Below are positions 15,542 to 23,477 of a stretch of 30,402 nucleotides of DNA, one piece after another (the stretch's first letter is position 1; each line of letters opens with the position of its first letter). Source of the stretch: JBHICC01 sp046759385 (lineage in GTDB: Bacteria; Pseudomonadota; Gammaproteobacteria; Acidiferrobacterales; SPGG2). Made by a program: the position numbers and the translations under genes. The stretch is from contig JBHICC010000034.1 of assembly GCA_046759385.1 (NCBI GenBank), positions 1 through 30,402 of the forward strand, in the 5' to 3' direction. Below the pieces are notes generated by a model that saw nothing but the letters and a program-made list of their open reading frames with translations, ran no database searches and was not told where the DNA came from.

Positions 15542-16342
15542 CTACTTTGCACCACCTTGGGCCTCCTTAACCGGGGACGACGTACGTCGAGGTCTTGGTC
15601 CGTCGACCTCAAGAAGCTTCGGATAAACTTGGTTTTGCGCGTACGCCATATGCATTTCGTAATCGATCTCGGACCAGGCAAGATCCTCGATCAAATGGCA
15701 ATGGATCGGGTAGCGGCGGGCTGCCGCGGTCAAACAATCAGAATCGTAGGCCACGTTTAAGGTTGTGCGGAACTGCGCTTCGGCCTCTTCGAGCAGAACC
15801 TGAAAAAGTTCGCCGGATATCTTCGAGATTCCCACAAGTTCGCCAGCGGCCTCGCTCTGAAGCTCATCACGGTTCTTGGTCATCCCAACAAGGAGCCCAT
15901 CGCGCGCCTCGATGTAGACTTCATCACCCGCCCCAGTGGGCCCCGACATCAGCACTACATTATCTTGGGGAAAGTCGATGCATGCGGCAAGTGCCCGGCG
16001 TTCGTAAATAAGATCCGATTCCATCAACAAGAAGTCGTTCTGTACGTGCTCGCGTGCACAGTAGAGCGAGTACATGTGACCGCACTCCGCGTACTTGGGG
16101 TTGTACACCGTTTCAATCAATTGCGGATAGCTTTGCTTAAAGCGTTCATAAAACTCGGCGAGATGTCCGGTAACAATGATAATGCGTTTGATGCCGGCTT
16201 CGGCGAGCAGCAGCACGGACTCTTCGATGATGGGAAGCTCACCGAGCTGGATGAAACCTTTAGGGTGCCAAGTGCCACGTTCATTCAGGCGCGTGCCCAT
16301 CCCTGCCGCCAGCACGACAGCAGTATCCGTTTTCCTGCTCAT
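15542..16342 (-). CDS. LicC/PntC-type cytidylyltransferase (NTP transferase fold)
   Basis: This protein of about 266 residues has the nucleotidyltransferase signature LAAGMGTRLNER (11-22) with Pro27-Lys28 following. It also has NPKYAECGHMYSLYCA, the metal-binding DFLLMESDLIYE with Asp110, and a late WSEIDYEMHM. These fit the family of CTP:phosphocholine cytidylyltransferases (LicC) and the related CTP:2-aminoethylphosphonate enzymes (PntC). The product would be a CDP-linked small alcohol or phosphonate. The start is ATG 16342 with AGGAAAAGC upstream. The TTG at 16345 is less likely. As the first gene of the five-gene run it probably supplies the activated donor. The substrate cannot be read from sequence. 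Confidence 0.8.
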   Translation of the reverse strand: MSRKTDTAVVLAAGMGTRLNERGTWHPKGFIQLGELPIIEESVLLLAEAGIKRIIIVTGHLAEFYERFKQSYPQLIETVYNPKYAECGHMYSLYCAREHVQNDFLLMESDLIYERRALAACIDFPQDNVVLMSGPTGAGDEVYIEARDGLLVGMTKNRDELQSEAAGELVGISKISGELFQVLLEEAEAQFRTTLNVAYDSDCLTAAARRYPIHCHLIEDLAWSEIDYEMHMAYAQNQVYPKLLEVDGPRPRRTSSPVKEAQGGAK

Positions 16343-16636
16343 CAAGCTTTTCCTAGATTGATTACTTCCATGCCTAATCGAGGTGAATGCGATGGGGCTG
16401 CATGCTAGCCGACTCCAATCTGCCGCCTCAACCGCAAGTCGTTGATAATGTGATCAAATGGATATCCGACATTATCCAGCCGTCGCAACCTACCTCGAAT
16501 TGTAGTCCGGGCACAAATGGCGGCGCGCCAAGCATTAGGCTTAGAGCGCCAATAAAGTAGGGTGACGCTTGGCCGCGCCATCGCAATCGGAGAGAATGCG
16601 ATATTGAAAAAATAGCGACCCCCCACAGGAGATACA

Positions 16637-16882
16637 ATGAGCGAACAACCTGACTATGTCCTCGCTTGCGACAAGATTGGCACAGTGATGTATCCAGATA
16701 ATAAGGTCATCGGTCTTGAGATCATTGACCCGGCTGGCCAACGGGCGTTTGTCTCCTTACGAGGCGGGGCGCTTGCCGAGCTGGGTAAACAGATCCAGGA
16801 TCTTGTGGGTCAGCATCCCGAGATACTCGAGTGGCCAGCGATGGCGCTTGGTGGGGAGCAAGGCGCTAACCCGCCTACCTAA
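16637..16882 (+). CDS. Small protein of unknown function
   Basis: This 81-residue acidic soluble protein has a strong ribosome binding site (AGGAG, 6 bp before the ATG), which is the main reason to accept it. Its sequence reads MSEQPDYVLACDKIGTVMYP, then DNKVIGLEIIDPAGQRAFVSLRGGALAELGKQI. This is consistent with a small beta-rich fold followed by a helix. There is no signal, membrane helix or metal motif. It lies alone between the divergent cytidylyltransferase gene and the convergent LysR gene. I do not recognise the family. Confidence 0.6.
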   Translation: MSEQPDYVLACDKIGTVMYPDNKVIGLEIIDPAGQRAFVSLRGGALAELGKQIQDLVGQHPEILEWPAMALGGEQGANPPT

Positions 16883-16940
16883 GCCTCTAGCGCTTCGAGG
16901 TCTCACCGCACCGATCCGACTACTGATAATCTCGCTCTAA

Positions 16941-17813
16941 TCAAGCTGCCTCGGCCCCTTCGCTGCGAAAACCCTCCACAATATGCGCAGCGAGGCAATC
17001 GACGGCCTTCGAACGAGTATGCGCGGCGCGTTCCAGCGCGATGGTGGCGGTCGGCAGCTGCGGAAAACCCTCTTCGCTACTTAGTCGCCTCACGCCAGGT
17101 GGCAAAACGCTACTGGCGAGCGCGGTCACGGCGAGGCCGGCGGTAACGGCGGCATGAATGCCACTGATACTGGGGCTGGCATAGGCAATCCGGTAGTTTC
17201 GCCCAGCTTCATCAAGCGCCTTGACGACCCACTCGCGGACAAAGCAGCCTTTTTGGAACAACGCAAGCGGCAGCGGCTCTTCCTCGTGCACGAGATGGCG
17301 TTCGGAGGTCGCCCATACGACCGGGTCACGACGCACGACCTCACCGCGCTCTTGCCCCGGACCGCAGGTTATCAACGCTAAATCGATCTCTCGGGTCTCG
17401 AGCAAGCCGATCAGGCTAGCGCTCGGATCACAGTGGACCGCTACCTGCACGCGCGGATAGGCCTGCGCGAAACGCTTCAAAATGCCGGGCAGGAACCGCA
17501 GGACATAATCGTCGGGGGTGCCGACGCGCACTGTCCCCACCATTTCTGGCTGAGTTAACGTCGCCACCGCTTCCTCGTGCAGTTTCAAGATCCGGCGCGC
17601 GTAGCCGAGCAGCGCCTCGCCTTCTGGAGTCAACGCGACGCTTCGGCCTTCACGCTCGAACACCGGCTTGCCAACCGCATCCTCCAGGCGTTTGACCTGC
17701 ATACTCACGGCCGATTGGGTGCGGTGCACGACCTCGCCCGCACGGGTAAAGCTGCCGGAGTCAGCGATCGCCACGAAAGTACGAAGAAGATCGGTGTCGA
17801 AGTTGGCGCCCAT
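16941..17813 (-). CDS. LysR-family transcriptional regulator
   Basis: This 290-residue protein has an N-terminal winged helix-turn-helix (LLRTFVAIADSGSFTRAGEVVHRTQSAVSMQVKRLEDAVGKPVFERE, about residues 9-56), then a linker helix. A periplasmic-binding-like effector domain starts at GTVRVGTPDDYVLRFLPGILKRF. The length is typical of the family. It is divergent from the DUF1127 gene, 111 bp away, in the classic LysR arrangement in which the regulator controls its divergent neighbour. An inverted repeat in between is a candidate binding site. The effector is unknown. Confidence 0.92.
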   Translation of the reverse strand: MGANFDTDLLRTFVAIADSGSFTRAGEVVHRTQSAVSMQVKRLEDAVGKPVFEREGRSVALTPEGEALLGYARRILKLHEEAVATLTQPEMVGTVRVGTPDDYVLRFLPGILKRFAQAYPRVQVAVHCDPSASLIGLLETREIDLALITCGPGQERGEVVRRDPVVWATSERHLVHEEEPLPLALFQKGCFVREWVVKALDEAGRNYRIAYASPSISGIHAAVTAGLAVTALASSVLPPGVRRLSSEEGFPQLPTATIALERAAHTRSKAVDCLAAHIVEGFRSEGAEAA

Positions 17814-17835
17814 CCTTACGGGGATGCATCATAGA

Positions 17836-17893
17836 AATTGATCAGTAGTATAAAAAGAATTCGTTTCATAAATCAATTGGGCGCGGCTATAGT
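17836..17893 (+). promoter_or_regulatory. Candidate LysR-controlled promoter of the DUF1127 gene
   Basis: A perfect inverted repeat AATTGAT (17836-17842) and ATCAATT (17872-17878) lies between the divergent LysR and DUF1127 genes. A -35-like TTCATA (17865-17870) and a -10-like TATAGT (17888-17893) are 17 bp apart, with the right repeat arm inside the spacer. The layout suits regulation by the adjacent LysR protein. Confidence 0.45.
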
Positions 17894-17924
17894 CCTGCTC
17901 GAACAAGGGAAAGAGGGTAGAACG

Positions 17925-18233
17925 ATGACACACTTGGTGAAGCACATGGCTCGAACTCGCACGCGAGGTCCGGGGCGCGCGATTGCCGCGATGGCAGCAG
18001 CGCTGCAAGCCGTCCTCCTGGACAGCCTCGATAGGTTGGTCCGTTGGCAAGAGCTGGCGGTGCAGCGGTATACCCTGCTCCAGCTCGACGACCGTATGCT
18101 TAAGGACATCGGTCTGAGTCGCCCGGAAGCGCTGCGCGAAGCACGTCGGCCGTTCTGGGACGACCCACTAGACTCAGCGCGTGAGCCAAGCGAAACCAAC
18201 ACGGGTCCGCAGCGGTCCGTGTGTTACGAGTAA
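17925..18233 (+). CDS. DUF1127 (YjiS-like) protein
   Basis: This protein of about 102 residues starts at ATG 17925, 8 bp after GAGGG. An upstream in-frame start at 17838 would overlap the promoter and is rejected. The C-terminal half holds LVRWQELAVQRYTLLQLDDRMLKDIGLSRPEALREARRPFWDD, a full DUF1127 domain (Leu-Asp-Asp-Arg-Met-Leu-Lys-Asp-Ile-Gly-Leu-Ser-Arg). The basic N-terminus (ARTRTRGPGRAIAAMAAALQ) may form an amphipathic helix. DUF1127 proteins are small, often Arg-rich, and some have been tied to RNA or phosphate and carbon metabolism. Their biochemical role is unsettled. Confidence 0.85.
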   Translation: MTHLVKHMARTRTRGPGRAIAAMAAALQAVLLDSLDRLVRWQELAVQRYTLLQLDDRMLKDIGLSRPEALREARRPFWDDPLDSAREPSETNTGPQRSVCYE

Positions 18234-18281
18234 CAGCCCCCTTAACGATGCGCCACGGTAGCGCCAACGGTCGCGTTATCG

Positions 18282-19625
18282 TCACGCACCGTTCATAGCC
18301 CGTTCGATACGGGGGTACCACAGCCCAAGGGTGATCGCGCGTGCGAGCATAAAGATCATGAATGACATCCACAAGCCGTGATTGCCCCAAAGCGGTATCA
18401 GCAACCAGCTGGCAGCGAGATAAGCTGCCAGCGACAGCAACATGCCATTGCGCATCTCGACTGGCCGCGTCGTTCCGATAAAGATGCCATCGAGCTGAAA
18501 ACTCCAAACGGACACGATCGGCGACAGTAGCACCCACGGCAGGTACTCGGCGGCCGCCTCGCGGACGGATTCGATACCTGTGATGATACTTATAATAGAA
18601 GGTCCGAATACTGTGTAGATGAGCACGTAGATACCCGCGATGATCAACGCCCAAAAGCTAGTAGCACGGACGGCCGCGCGAAACGCGACCCGGTTACGTG
18701 CACCATAAGCGCTGCCGGCGAGTGCTTCAGCCGCATGGGCAAAACCATCAAGACCGTAAGCCATGAAATAGTGCAGGTGTAACAATACGGCGTTGGCGGC
18801 GAGTGCGACTTCGCCCAGCTTCGTACCCATGGCAGTGAAGTAGAAGAACGCGACAATAAGGCCGAGCGTGCGCAGAAAAATATTGAAGTTCACGTGCAAA
18901 AGTGCCCGCAAGCGCGGCGCGTACGTGATGTGAGCCAGGTTCCATTGACCCCCGATGCGCCGAAGATTGCGCGCAACCACCCACAGTCCAAAGAAAAGCG
19001 CCAAGTACTCGCTTAGAACGGACGCCAAGGCAACGCCCTCGACGCCCCAGCCCAGGCCTAGGACGAATAATAGATCGAGCAAAACGTTGGAGATGTTCAG
19101 GACCAACTGTAGCGCAAGCGCAGCATGCGTGTTCTGGATTCCGATCAAGCAGCCAAAGATCGCGTAGTTCGCGAGGGTTGCTGGCGCGCTCCAGATGCGG
19201 ATGCCATAGTAACTCGCGGCTAGCGACTCGAGTTCCAAGGTCCCCCCGAAAGCCCACAAAGCGGCCACCTCGATCGGGCGCTGTACGATGATAAGAACCA
19301 GGCCGAGACCGGCGGCAAGCAACAACGCACGCGCAAGGTTCGAGCGCACCTCGGTGGCGTCACCGGCGCCGTACGCCTGCGCAGCGAACCCGGTCGTGCC
19401 CATGCGCAGGAAACCGAAACCCCAGAACAAGAAGTTGAAAATAATGGCCCCTAACGCAACCGCGCCGATGTAAACGGGATCGGGGAGGTGGCCTACGACT
19501 GCAGTGTCGACTGCGCCGACCAGCGGAACGGACATGTTCGAAAGGATGATGGGTCCGGCGAGCACCCACACTCGCCGGTGCCAGTCGTGGGTTGAGGCGG
19601 GCAGGACAATGCGGCTCTGTTCCAA
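18282..19625 (-). CDS. MATE-family efflux transporter (DinF-like)
   Basis: This 447-residue integral membrane protein has about 12 helices in two MATE halves. The first half opens VLAGPIILSNMSVPLVGAVDTAVVGHL, the usual helix-1/helix-2 pattern with a conserved Asp, and continues GFLRMGTTGFAAQAYGAGD. The second half contains HYFMAYGLDGFAHAAEALAGSAYGA, a DinF-subfamily signature. Substrates are probably cationic or metabolite compounds exported by Na+ or H+ antiport. The only available start is a TTG at 19625 without a visible ribosome binding site, because an in-frame stop lies shortly upstream. Translation may therefore be weak or the start misread. It is on the same strand as the HAD gene, 95 bp away. 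Confidence 0.87.
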   Translation of the reverse strand: MEQSRIVLPASTHDWHRRVWVLAGPIILSNMSVPLVGAVDTAVVGHLPDPVYIGAVALGAIIFNFLFWGFGFLRMGTTGFAAQAYGAGDATEVRSNLARALLLAAGLGLVLIIVQRPIEVAALWAFGGTLELESLAASYYGIRIWSAPATLANYAIFGCLIGIQNTHAALALQLVLNISNVLLDLLFVLGLGWGVEGVALASVLSEYLALFFGLWVVARNLRRIGGQWNLAHITYAPRLRALLHVNFNIFLRTLGLIVAFFYFTAMGTKLGEVALAANAVLLHLHYFMAYGLDGFAHAAEALAGSAYGARNRVAFRAAVRATSFWALIIAGIYVLIYTVFGPSIISIITGIESVREAAAEYLPWVLLSPIVSVWSFQLDGIFIGTTRPVEMRNGMLLSLAAYLAASWLLIPLWGNHGLWMSFMIFMLARAITLGLWYPRIERAMNGA

Positions 19626-19657
19626 GGAGGTTTTGAGATTATTGTTTTGTTAGAGAA

Positions 19658-19715
19658 AGGTAGCGAGTTGCAAGTAGCGAGAAAACGGAGCAATCATCGA
19701 AATCACTCGCTACCT
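19658..19715. repeat. 11-bp inverted repeat between HAD and MATE genes
   Basis: AGGTAGCGAGT at 19658-19668 is the exact reverse complement of ACTCGCTACCT at 19705-19715. A third partial copy (AGTAGCGAG) lies at 19673-19681. The spacing of 36 bp would allow a loose hairpin in RNA. There is no T run, so it is not an obvious terminator. The function is unknown. Confidence 0.55.
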
Positions 19716-19720
19716 AGCTA

Positions 19721-20440
19721 CTAGTCAATAGCTATCGCCGCTTTATGCATATTTACAAACTCGGCGAGATTGGCCACCTCGAAATCGGGCGTGACTGGCT
19801 CCACCGCTTCTTTGGCTGCACTCGTTTTTCCTTTGCTGCGATTAACCCACATGGTTGCTAACCTGGCGGCGCGCCCAGGCGCAACATCGTGAAATAGGCT
19901 TTGACCGCAGTGCAGAAGTCTTTCTTTCGCTACGCCCAATTCTGCCACCGTCTTAATTGCGTACTCAAAGTTGCGCGGGTCAGGTTTGTAAGAGCCAACG
20001 TCCTGTGCAGTGATAATCCCGTCAAAAGTGACACCCAGCTGCTTATTGCTCTCGGCGAAAGAATCCCGATCTACATTGGATAGGATGACCAACTTGTAGA
20101 AGTGTTTTAGGTACTGTAACGACGGCGCCGTATCATCAAAGGCCGGCCAGCGGCCAATAGATTTGCCAAACGCAACCGCTTCATCTTCACTCGCTGGAAT
20201 ATCCCAGCGCTTGCCAAGGTCGATGAAGACTGCCGCAAGTACATCTGGATAGAGTTTGTCGGGACTTTCTGCTTGGTGCTTGGGCTCGAGATTAGAGAAA
20301 GCAGAAAGGATCTCGTCGTCTCCCACGGTGCGACCGTTTTTCTCCGTCCATGGTTTGAGTTCGTGCACAATGCCCTGCTCCCAGTCAATGAGAGTCCCGT
20401 AGCAATCGAACGTGAGGGCGGCAAAATCGTGGAGTTTCAT
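19721..20440 (-). CDS. HAD hydrolase, haloacid dehalogenase type II-like
   Basis: This 239-residue HAD-superfamily protein has motif I LTFDCYGTLIDWE (nucleophile Asp14), motif II VILSNVDRDSF, motif III Lys in YKPDPRNFEY, and a later acidic HCGQSLFHDVAPG motif IV. The FDCYGT signature is that of the L-2-haloacid dehalogenase subgroup, many members of which are actually phosphatases. The gene start overlaps the Nudix gene stop by an ATGA, so translation is coupled. Its substrate is probably set by the pathway of the operon. A phosphatase acting after the Nudix hydrolase is a reasonable guess. Confidence 0.85.
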   Translation of the reverse strand: MKLHDFAALTFDCYGTLIDWEQGIVHELKPWTEKNGRTVGDDEILSAFSNLEPKHQAESPDKLYPDVLAAVFIDLGKRWDIPASEDEAVAFGKSIGRWPAFDDTAPSLQYLKHFYKLVILSNVDRDSFAESNKQLGVTFDGIITAQDVGSYKPDPRNFEYAIKTVAELGVAKERLLHCGQSLFHDVAPGRAARLATMWVNRSKGKTSAAKEAVEPVTPDFEVANLAEFVNMHKAAIAID

Positions 20441-21282
20441 TGTCGTAATCCCCTAGCGATCTCGAAGTAATCACGATTCTCCGGAGAGATGAATCCGTGA
20501 CGAACCAGGAAATCAATAATCACAAGGTTACAGTTGAATTTAAACTCGGCAGTGTCGCGTACGATCCGCATGACTTCCTCGATCGGCCAAAGATAGAACG
20601 CCTCGACCTCGCCGTCGACAGCCCGCGGTTGAAAGCTAACCGGTAGCTCCAGGTCACAACAGAACTGCACATCCGGCTTGAGCCCTTCTGGCACTTGCTT
20701 GCAATAAGAGATAATCCCCGTGTAAACGGCCTTCCGGGCTAACTCAGGCGGTATTCCTGCCTCTTCACCGCATTCTTTGATCAGGTTGTCGCGCAGCGAG
20801 ATGCCAATAGGCATGCCACCGGCTACCATGTTATCGAGCATGCCGGGAAACGTGGGTTTGTCCAACGCCCGGCGGGCTACCCACATCTTGACCGTTTCTC
20901 CATCGTGCACGACCCCGTTCATATGAATCCCATAGGCTCTTATTCCCAGACACGGGAACGCCGCACGTTCCATTTGCAGAAGCGGCGGCGAGCCAAATGA
21001 GGTAGTCACGGGATAAGGTTCATCACGCCAGGCCGGAATCGCACCTTGATCCCGGAGTTCCTCGAGCACCGGTTTAACGCCGATTGAGCGCGATTCGAAT
21101 GTGTCGAGATCCGGATTGAGCATTACGCTCTGCTCAGTTAGACGGAAAACATCGGGGTAGTCTGACAAAAGCGCAGCCCTATCGTCGCGCACCCAGCCGA
21201 CCCGATGCTCGCCTATATATAACGGCCGGAATCTGGACAGGTCGTGATGGTTACACTCCTTGACGCGGTCGAGAAAACTCAT
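20437..21282 (-). CDS. DUF4743 Nudix hydrolase
   Basis: This 281-residue protein pairs an N-terminal DUF4743 domain (about 1-120, including RPLYIGEHRVGWVRDD) with a Nudix domain. Its Nudix box reads GGMPIGISLRDNLIKECGEEAGIP. The core catalytic ECGEEAG residues are kept, while the early Glu of the box is replaced by Ser. The same two-domain layout occurs in fission yeast Tnr3 and plant chloroplast Nudix enzymes. Published work ties those to hydrolysis of oxidised or damaged thiamine diphosphate. A damage-control role is therefore the best hypothesis. It lies 38 bp after the SHMT gene and overlaps the HAD gene by ATGA. Confidence 0.85.
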   Translation of the reverse strand: MSFLDRVKECNHHDLSRFRPLYIGEHRVGWVRDDRAALLSDYPDVFRLTEQSVMLNPDLDTFESRSIGVKPVLEELRDQGAIPAWRDEPYPVTTSFGSPPLLQMERAAFPCLGIRAYGIHMNGVVHDGETVKMWVARRALDKPTFPGMLDNMVAGGMPIGISLRDNLIKECGEEAGIPPELARKAVYTGIISYCKQVPEGLKPDVQFCCDLELPVSFQPRAVDGEVEAFYLWPIEEVMRIVRDTAEFKFNCNLVIIDFLVRHGFISPENRDYFEIARGLRQ

Positions 21283-21320
21283 TACTTGGTAAACCGTGAA
21301 CCGTAAATCGTGTCTGCGAA

Positions 21321-22607
21321 TTAGAGCCGGAAATAAATAGGAAACTGCTGACAGAGCTCACTGACCTGCTGGCGGATGGCGCCTTCCACTGCGCTGTTGT
21401 CCTCCCGGTTTGAGGCCAGTGCGTCGAGTACGTCGGCGATCCACTCGCCGATTTGCTTAAACTCCACAGTATCGAATCCCCTGGTTGTGCCTGCGGAGGT
21501 CGATAGCCGCAGGCCAGACGTGACCATTGGCGACTGAGCGTCCCCAGGAATCGAGTTCTTATTGCACGTGAGACCGGCCGCTTCCAGGCTTGCAGAGCTC
21601 GCTTTGCCAGTCAGTTCTTGTGGACGCAGATCCACCAGCATCAATGCAGTGTCTGTACCCCCAGTGACCAAGGTATAGCCGCGCTCAGTCAGGGTAGCGG
21701 CAAGCATTCGCGCATTGTCGACTACTTTTCGCGCGTACTCTCGAAACTCGGGTTTTAGCGCTTCGCCAAGGCAAGTCGCCTTGGCGGCGACTGCGTGAAG
21801 GATGGGACTGCCTTGTAGCCCTGGGAACAAGGCGGCGTCCACTTTCTTGCCCAAGTCATTGTCGTTCGAGAGAATGATTCCACCGCGTGCACCGCGCAAG
21901 CTCTTGTAAGTCGTCGTCGTAACGATGTCCGCGTCCGCGAGCGGGCTAGGGTGGGCGCCGCCCGCAACCAGACCAGCGAAGTGCGCCATGTCGACGAGCA
22001 AAAGCGCGCCCGCACGGTCAGCAATTTCCCGGAAGCGCGCGAAATCGATGGTTCTCGGATACGCGGATCCCCCGGCGATGACGAGCTTAGGCCGGAGCTC
22101 GGTAGCAAGCGCCTCGGCGGCATCGTAATCCAGTAAGCCGGTCTGCTCGGATACACCGTACTGCACCACGTTGAACCACTTGCCTGAGAGGTTAGGTGCG
22201 GCACCGTGGCTCAGATGGCCGCCGGCTGCCAGCGCCATGCTCAGGATCGTATCGCCTGGTCGCAGAAAGGCGACGTATACGACTTGATTGGCCTGGCTGC
22301 CGGAGTGCGGCTGCACATTGGCGTAACTGCAACCGAACAACACTTTTGCACGTTCGACCGCAAGTCCTTCGATTATGTCCGCATAATCGGCACCACCGTG
22401 GTAGCGCCGACCGATGTAACCTTCGACTGTCTTGTTCGTAAAAACCGAACCCTGTGCCTCAAGCACCGCTCGACTGACAAGGTTCTCCGAGGCGATCAAT
22501 TCAATCTGATCTTGTTGACGCCGGAGCTCGTTGCTCAGCGCTTCCGCAAGTTCTGGATCGGCCTCTGCCAAAGAAGCCGTAAAGTATCCGTGATGCGGTT
22601 CGTTCAT
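21321..22607 (-). CDS. Divergent serine hydroxymethyltransferase paralogue
   Basis: This protein of about 428 residues belongs to the PLP-dependent SHMT family. It keeps LIASENLVSRAVLEAQGS, YANVQPHSGSQAN, LLLVDMAHFAGLVAGG and the Schiff-base lysine (Lys235 in TTTTYKSLRGARGG). Several normally invariant residues differ. Thr60 replaces the active-site Tyr of TNKYAEGY, Ala128 replaces His in the LAHGGHL motif, Tyr234 replaces the His before the lysine, and Ala240 replaces Pro in GPRGG. It may therefore use another amino acid or aldehyde donor. I use the ATG at 22607, which overlaps the upstream PhyH stop as ATGA. The housekeeping GlyA is probably elsewhere in the genome. Confidence 0.85.
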   Translation of the reverse strand: MNEPHHGYFTASLAEADPELAEALSNELRRQQDQIELIASENLVSRAVLEAQGSVFTNKTVEGYIGRRYHGGADYADIIEGLAVERAKVLFGCSYANVQPHSGSQANQVVYVAFLRPGDTILSMALAAGGHLSHGAAPNLSGKWFNVVQYGVSEQTGLLDYDAAEALATELRPKLVIAGGSAYPRTIDFARFREIADRAGALLLVDMAHFAGLVAGGAHPSPLADADIVTTTTYKSLRGARGGIILSNDNDLGKKVDAALFPGLQGSPILHAVAAKATCLGEALKPEFREYARKVVDNARMLAATLTERGYTLVTGGTDTALMLVDLRPQELTGKASSASLEAAGLTCNKNSIPGDAQSPMVTSGLRLSTSAGTTRGFDTVEFKQIGEWIADVLDALASNREDNSAVEGAIRQQVSELCQQFPIYFRL

Positions 22608-23389
22608 GCCGACGCCGTGGCCAATAAGCAATCGTCAGGCAGGCATGTGACCGGGGTTAGATCGCGATGGTGCTGATGATCGGGGCGTTTGTCGCGCGTC
22701 AATGCGTTCGACAGCGGATTGACAATAAGAGAGAAAATCCTGCGCGGCCACGGCGACATGTTTATCGATGATCCGTGCACGAGTAGATCGCCAAAGATTA
22801 GGGCAGTGCCTGGGAGCCCCTTGGCAGCCACTAGACTCCCTTCGGCGATAAGGGCTTCGACGGATTCGTTGTCCACGGTCCACAATGGGTAACTCGTGGT
22901 TACCGTATCCAAGCTCGTCGGTGCGGGTCCGTGCTTGTGCGAGCCGCGAACAAACACGAGCGGGCCGTTGAACTCATTGACCTCGTCCAAAAATACATGC
23001 AGGTTGAGAGCAAGCGGCTTGGGCACGCCATCTTCGCCATGGTGCGTAGCGAAATCATAATGCCATTGCCATACTTCTCCCGAAAACGCCTCCTTAGCAT
23101 TGACTTTAACCTGCTGAATGTACATGTCCTCACCGAGGATCTGCATCGCCGGCTCCAACAACCTGGGATGGCGCACCAGGCGAGCGAAAGGATCGTTACG
23201 CAGATGCAACCCCATCGCGGTGCGCACCACGTCGGTTTCCTTCTCGCGGAAGTTCTGCGGGCACCGCTCTGCAAACAGAACTGCTAGCTGATCGCGCAGC
23301 AACGCCACCTCTTCATGCGAGAAAAGGCTCGGCAATATGAGGAACCCATCTTCGTCGTAACGCTTCAGCTGCGATTCGCTAAGCTTCAT
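22604..23389 (-). CDS. PhyH-family dioxygenase, ectoine hydroxylase-like
   Basis: The protein has 261 residues from ATG 23389, which follows GGAGAAAGTC. It carries the iron triad His110 and Asp112 in WQWHYDF and distal His205 in DLLVHGSS, with Arg216/217 for 2-oxoglutarate. The segment GEVWQWHYDFATHHGEDGVP followed by EVNEFNGPLVFVRGSHKHG strongly resembles EctD, the ectoine hydroxylase, and its amino-acid-hydroxylating relatives. No ectoine synthesis genes are in view. It is the first gene of the operon, and its stop overlaps the SHMT start. A hydroxylated amino acid handled next by the SHMT-like enzyme would make sense, but that is inference. Confidence 0.85.
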   Translation of the reverse strand: MKLSESQLKRYDEDGFLILPSLFSHEEVALLRDQLAVLFAERCPQNFREKETDVVRTAMGLHLRNDPFARLVRHPRLLEPAMQILGEDMYIQQVKVNAKEAFSGEVWQWHYDFATHHGEDGVPKPLALNLHVFLDEVNEFNGPLVFVRGSHKHGPAPTSLDTVTTSYPLWTVDNESVEALIAEGSLVAAKGLPGTALIFGDLLVHGSSINMSPWPRRIFSLIVNPLSNALTRDKRPDHQHHRDLTPVTCLPDDCLLATASA

Positions 23390-23477
23390 GACTTTCTCCG
23401 CAGCGAGTCCGTTAAATTCACGCGCGTGGGGTAGCAATCATAGGGCGGCACTGCTTCATTTCATAGTACCGTTAGCG

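Noticed and set aside
17838..17924. Longer N-terminus for the DUF1127 protein
   Set aside because: It overlaps the candidate promoter and has no ribosome binding site, whereas ATG 17925 has GAGGG 8 bp upstream.
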